From NCBI RefSeq assembly GCF_009649735.1, contig NZ_WJNH01000001.1, positions 453,077 to 517,076 on the forward strand: 64,000 nucleotides of DNA. Direction: 5' to 3'. This document shows, one piece after another, positions 61,433 to 64,000 of this stretch. Both the position numbers and the translations under genes were made by a program. Every line of letters begins with the position of its first letter. The first letter of the stretch is position 1. This DNA comes from Salinibacillus xinjiangensis. Lineage in GTDB: Bacteria; Bacillota; Bacilli; Bacillales; Alkalibacillaceae. Under the pieces are notes generated by a model. The model did not search any database. It was not told the DNA's origin and was given only the letters and a program-made list of their open reading frames with translations.

Positions 61433-61816
61433 ATGAGTTTACCAAAAGAACTAAAGTACTCAGAGGAGCATGAATGGGTCAAAGAGGAAGGCGAAAAGAT
61501 TCGCATCGGAATTACTGACTTTGCTCAATCCGAACTAGGGGATATCGTATTTGTTGAGCTTCCTGAGGTTGGTGATGAAGTAGAGGCAGACGAACCGTTT
61601 GGAAGTGTTGAATCTGTTAAAACAGTTTCAGAATTATATGCTCCACTTAGCGGTAAGGTTGTCGAAATTAATGAAGAATTAGACGATAGTCCAGAATTCG
61701 TAAATGAATCTCCATATGAGAAGGCGTGGATGATTGTCATCGAACCTTCAGATAAATCGCAATTAGATGATCTTATGAGTGCTGAAGAGTATGAAGAAAT
61801 GATTAACGAAGAATAA
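61433..61816 (+). CDS. gcvH: Glycine cleavage system H protein
   Basis: This is the lipoyl carrier of the glycine cleavage complex, and in Bacillus also an intermediate for lipoate assembly. The lipoylated Lys lies in [19 protein letters not shown] (about residue 63). The 127-residue length and [33 protein letters not shown]-type start (about 13-46) are canonical. ATG 61433 (MSLPKELKY) follows TTGGAGGG; the longer frame has no separate ribosome binding site. It sits beside yusI and yusF, as in B. subtilis, and away from the other gcv genes. Confidence 0.96.
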   Translation: MSLPKELKYSEEHEWVKEEGEKIRIGITDFAQSELGDIVFVELPEVGDEVEADEPFGSVESVKTVSELYAPLSGKVVEINEELDDSPEFVNESPYEKAWMIVIEPSDKSQLDDLMSAEEYEEMINEE

Positions 61817-61870
61817 TAAATTGTTTTTAGAGTAAATTGGTAAAGAAGCGTTTTACTCTACATAAGATAG

Positions 61871-61900
61871 AAAATGGCAGTGAAAATCGCTGCCATTTTT
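61871..61900 (+). terminator. Terminator of gcvH
   Basis: AAAATGGCAG (61871-61880) pairs with CTGCCATTTT (61890-61899) with a 9-base loop and a T-run. Confidence 0.88.
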
Positions 61901-61985
61901 GATTATACTGTTACAAGGATTTTTGAATGCCAAATACGCATGACTTCATACGTTTTATAACATCTATACAAAGGTGATGGCGATA

Positions 61986-62357
61986 ATGGATACAGAAAAA
62001 GTGATTATTGTCGAAGGGCGTACAGATTTAAAGAAAGTACAGCCAATTTTGGATGATGATGTCTTAATTATTTGTACAAACGGAACGATTGGAATCGACA
62101 AAGTAGAGGAAATCGTTGATAATTATCTTCTTGATGAAAAGGATGTTTATATACTTGTCGATGAGGATGACTCTGGTCATAAACTACGTAAGCAGCTAAA
62201 TAAGGAGCTACCACATGCAATAAATTTATATGTAGACCGATCTTATCGTGAGGTAGCTACAACCCCAGATCGGGAAAATGCCTCTATTTTGGTAAATGCC
62301 AACATCAATATACACCCTCAATATTTGAAAGGATTCAATGAAGATGGAAGAAATTAA
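61986..62357 (+). CDS. yusF: Toprim-domain protein YusF
   Basis: The 123-residue protein consists almost entirely of a toprim fold, with VIIVEGRTDLKKVQ (the Glu of the metal site, residues 6-19) and the DxD motif VDEDDSG (about 59-65), then RSYREVATTP. It is of the small ribonuclease M5-like type and corresponds to B. subtilis YusF. Nuclease or nucleotidyl chemistry is expected; the target is unknown. Possible starts are GTG 61974 and ATG 61977 or 61986. I prefer 61986 from the spacing to AAAGGTG. The 3' end overlaps yusE by 20 bases. Confidence 0.82.
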   Translation: MDTEKVIIVEGRTDLKKVQPILDDDVLIICTNGTIGIDKVEEIVDNYLLDEKDVYILVDEDDSGHKLRKQLNKELPHAINLYVDRSYREVATTPDRENASILVNANINIHPQYLKGFNEDGRN

Positions 62358-62658
62358 AAAAGAGGACTTATCGATTATATTAAATAGTCATTATCAACAA
62401 TTTATTTTTATTTATACTCCGTTTTGTGGTACGTGTAAGCTTGCAAGAAGGATGCTTGAAACCATTGAAAACATCGAAGGGTTTCCTACTTTTCACACAT
62501 TAAATGCATCGTTATTCCCTGAGTTCATGCAGGATTACCAGGTTGAAAGTGTACCTTGTTTAGTAATGATGAAGAAAAATCAAATACAGGAAAAAGTTTA
62601 TGCATTTCAATCGGTGCCAGATATGTACCGAAAAATAGAATCATATTTAAATAGATGA
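62338..62658 (+). CDS. yusE: Thioredoxin-like protein YusE
   Basis: The 106-residue thioredoxin-fold protein has the active-site motif TPFCGTCKLA (CxxC, about residues 32-35) and the cis-Pro in VESVPCLVMMKK (about 78). It is like B. subtilis YusE and unlike classic TrxA (WCGPC). A role in thiol-disulfide exchange is likely. It begins inside the 3' end of yusF with GAAAGG before ATG 62338, so the two are translationally coupled. Confidence 0.88.
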   Translation: MKMEEIKKEDLSIILNSHYQQFIFIYTPFCGTCKLARRMLETIENIEGFPTFHTLNASLFPEFMQDYQVESVPCLVMMKKNQIQEKVYAFQSVPDMYRKIESYLNR

Positions 62659-62780
62659 ATCTTGCTTTGTAACATATTTCCTGGGAAATATGAATAAATC
62701 GACAAAATTCTGTTTCGTTCTAAACTTTTGTTGACTTTATTAAAATCACTATGGTATGATTTCAATTAGTCAAATTAAAT

Positions 62781-62891
62781 CTTATCTAGAGAGGTGGAGG
62801 GAATGGCCCTGTGAAGCCCGGCAACCATCTGACCACAAGTCTGAACGGTGCCAATTCCTACAAAGCTATGAATATAGCCTTGTAAGATAAG
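62781..62891 (+). ncRNA. SAM-I (S-box) riboswitch, first copy
   Basis: The S-box layout is clear. P1 is CTTATCT (62781-62787) with AGATAAG (62885-62891). The conserved blocks are AGAGGTGGAGGGA, GGCCC, GAAGCCCGGCAACC and GGTGCCAATTCC, then CAAAG. Its own terminator follows (62912-62942). When SAM is bound, transcription of the met genes should stop. Confidence 0.95.
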
Positions 62892-62911
62892 AAGAGTGGA
62901 ATTTAAATTTT

Positions 62912-62942
62912 ATCCCTCTTCGTTAATGAAGTGGGATTTTTC
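62912..62942 (+). terminator. Expression-platform terminator of S-box 1
   Basis: ATCCCTCTTC (62912-62921) pairs with GAAGTGGGAT (62928-62937) apart from one central T-T mismatch, followed by T residues. Confidence 0.8.
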
Positions 62943-62967
62943 GATTTTATAAAAAGAATAATAGAAT

Positions 62968-63076
62968 CTCTTATCATGAGAGGTGGAGGGACTGGCCCGA
63001 TGAAACCCGGCAACCATCAAACAATCGTTTGACCTGGTGCCAATTCCTGCAAAGCGAATGCTTTGACAGATGAGAG
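62968..63076 (+). ncRNA. SAM-I (S-box) riboswitch, second copy
   Basis: The second complete aptamer lies 77 bases after the first. P1 is CTCTTATC (62968-62975) with GATGAGAG (63069-63076). The conserved blocks are GAGAGGTGGAGGGA, GGCCC, GAAACCCGGCAACC and TGGTGCCAATTCC, then CAAAG. It differs from copy 1 mainly in the P3 arm and so is not a fresh duplicate. It is followed by a stronger terminator. Confidence 0.95.
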
Positions 63077-63087
63077 AGCAGAATAAA

Positions 63088-63133
63088 AGAAAAGCCTTTC
63101 TGTTCTCTTGTTGACAGAAAGGCTTTTCTTTTA
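63088..63133 (+). terminator. Expression-platform terminator of S-box 2
   Basis: A perfect 16-bp stem (63088-63103 with 63114-63129) has a 10-base loop and ends in a T-run, 11 bases after the second aptamer. Confidence 0.92.
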
Positions 63134-63195
63134 CTCTGGCTGTAAGCTAAACAAAACAGCCTTTAACTATTTTAAATAAAAGGTGGTCAGCAACA

Positions 63196-64000
63196 TTGAT
63201 TTCGATTAAAAACCTTTCCAAAATATATCAAAGTAAGCAAAACGAAGTCACAGCCGTTGATAATATGAACTTAACTATAAATAAGGGTGAAATTTATGGT
63301 GTGATTGGTTTCAGCGGTGCAGGGAAAAGTACCTTTGTTCGTCTACTAAATAGACTCGAAGAACCAACTGAAGGTCAAATTGTGATGAATGAAAAGGACA
63401 TCACAAAATTGAAGTCTCGTTCTTTACGCCAAGAAAGACAAAAGATTGGAATGATATTCCAACACTTTAATCTTCTTTGGTCAAGAACTGTATTTGAAAA
63501 TATTGCATTTCCACTTGAAATTGCTGGAGTTCCAAAGGATGAACGTAAAGCTAAAGTATCAGAATTAATCGAACTAGTTGGATTGGCAGGTAGAGAAAAT
63601 TATTATCCCTCACAGTTAAGTGGAGGACAAAAACAACGTGTTGGCATTGCTAGAGCGCTGGCTAATGATCCGAAAGTCTTACTATGTGATGAAGCAACAT
63701 CTGCACTCGACCCTCAAACAACGGATGATATTTTAGACCTGCTTGTCAGTATCAATGAAAGATTAGGCTTGACCATAATCCTAATTACCCACGAAATGCA
63801 CGTCATTAAAAAGGTGTGTCACCGTGTGGCAGTTATGGAAGGTGGAAAGGTGATTGAACAGGGCGAAGTGTTGGATGTATTTATGCGTCCCAAGGAAAAA
63901 ACAACACGCCGATTTGTTCAACAGGTTATGGGAACAGAGCAGGAGGAAGATCCAATAAGTACGTATGTGAAAGCCTATAAAACTGGAAAAGTTGCTAAGC
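63196..64000 (+). CDS. metN: Methionine ABC transporter ATPase MetN (3' end outside window)
   Basis: This is the ATPase of the D/L-methionine importer. The start is TTG 63196 ([11 protein letters not shown]), 8 bases after AAAGGTGGT. Walker A is GFSGAGKST (about 38), the Q-loop is IFQHFNLL, the signature is [15 protein letters not shown] (about 140), Walker B is [12 protein letters not shown] and the switch His is in LITHEM. The C-terminal domain that senses methionine begins near residue 250 and is cut by the window edge after 268 codons. In B. subtilis metNPQ follows; two upstream S-box riboswitches control it here. Confidence 0.95.
   Translation, partial: MISIKNLSKIYQSKQNEVTAVDNMNLTINKGEIYGVIGFSGAGKSTFVRLLNRLEEPTEGQIVMNEKDITKLKSRSLRQERQKIGMIFQHFNLLWSRTVFENIAFPLEIAGVPKDERKAKVSELIELVGLAGRENYYPSQLSGGQKQRVGIARALANDPKVLLCDEATSALDPQTTDDILDLLVSINERLGLTIILITHEMHVIKKVCHRVAVMEGGKVIEQGEVLDVFMRPKEKTTRRFVQQVMGTEQEEDPISTYVKAYKTGKVAK

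Overview
The window is a low-GC, endospore-forming Firmicute chromosome, most likely a Bacillaceae member. The evidence is an alpha/beta-type SASP, two CotF-like coat proteins, strong AGGAGG-type ribosome binding sites, and gene orders shared with Bacillus subtilis: gltC-gltAB, the petrobactin-type transporter yclNOPQ, and fadNAE-yusI-gcvH-yusF-yusE-metN. The species cannot be named from the sequence alone.

Layout. 1-0.9 kb: 3' part of an IS256-family element whose transposase carries an in-frame amber codon. 1.2-4.6 kb: histidine kinase/response regulator pair followed by three small membrane proteins. 5.2-8.8 kb: a decayed accessory island. It holds the 3' remnant of a Cap15-like (CBASS 2TM-beta effector) gene on the minus strand, abutting a 5'-truncated TnsC/TniB-type ATPase on the plus strand, then a TniQ/TnsD-type gene split by a frameshift in an A8 tract, and a LAGLIDADG endonuclease gene with two frameshifts. 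9-16.1 kb: glutamate synthase gltAB and its activator gltC. 16.3-28.5 kb: housekeeping and accessory genes (aldo/keto reductase, alkaline phosphatase behind phased Pho boxes, a KSTD-like flavoprotein, YfmJ-type reductase, TrhA, acyl-CoA ligase behind a cre-like site, SASP, CvfC). 28.6-32.4 kb: Fur-controlled siderophore ABC transporter. 32.5-38 kb: lipoproteins, an acyltransferase, an SDR, a PQQ-type sugar dehydrogenase and an acyl-CoA dehydrogenase.

38.4-46.7 kb: a five-gene minus-strand catabolic operon (Cys/Met-metabolism PLP enzyme, M20 amidohydrolase, homoserine dehydrogenase, aldehyde dehydrogenase, ectoine-hydrolase-like M24 enzyme) with a divergent PucR regulator. It resembles ectoine degradation but lacks the standard DoeB and DoeD. 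46.7-50.1 kb: MoxR/DUF58/membrane-protein operon. 50.1-54 kb: an ion-handling cluster with paired CrcB fluoride channels, a ZnuCB-type transporter, a PCYCGC-motif lipoprotein and CopZ. 54.5-62.7 kb: coat proteins, the FadR-controlled fadNAE operon, and the yusI-gcvH-yusF-yusE block. 62.7-64 kb: two SAM-I riboswitches in series, each with its own terminator, ahead of metN, which runs off the window.

The strongest lead is the PCYCGC lipoprotein at 53.04-53.56 kb. An in-frame UGA lies where I expect a conserved cysteine (UGA-Gly-Ile-Cys). It is followed by 45 further open codons and by a hairpin that fits the bacterial SECIS pattern, which makes the protein a candidate selenoprotein. Other leads are the Cap15/TnsC deletion junction, the TniQ frameshift, the variant ectoine-like operon, and three intergenic tandem-repeat arrays (52-nt units at 17.2 kb; CTTYAGCA-type repeats at 38 kb and 54 kb).
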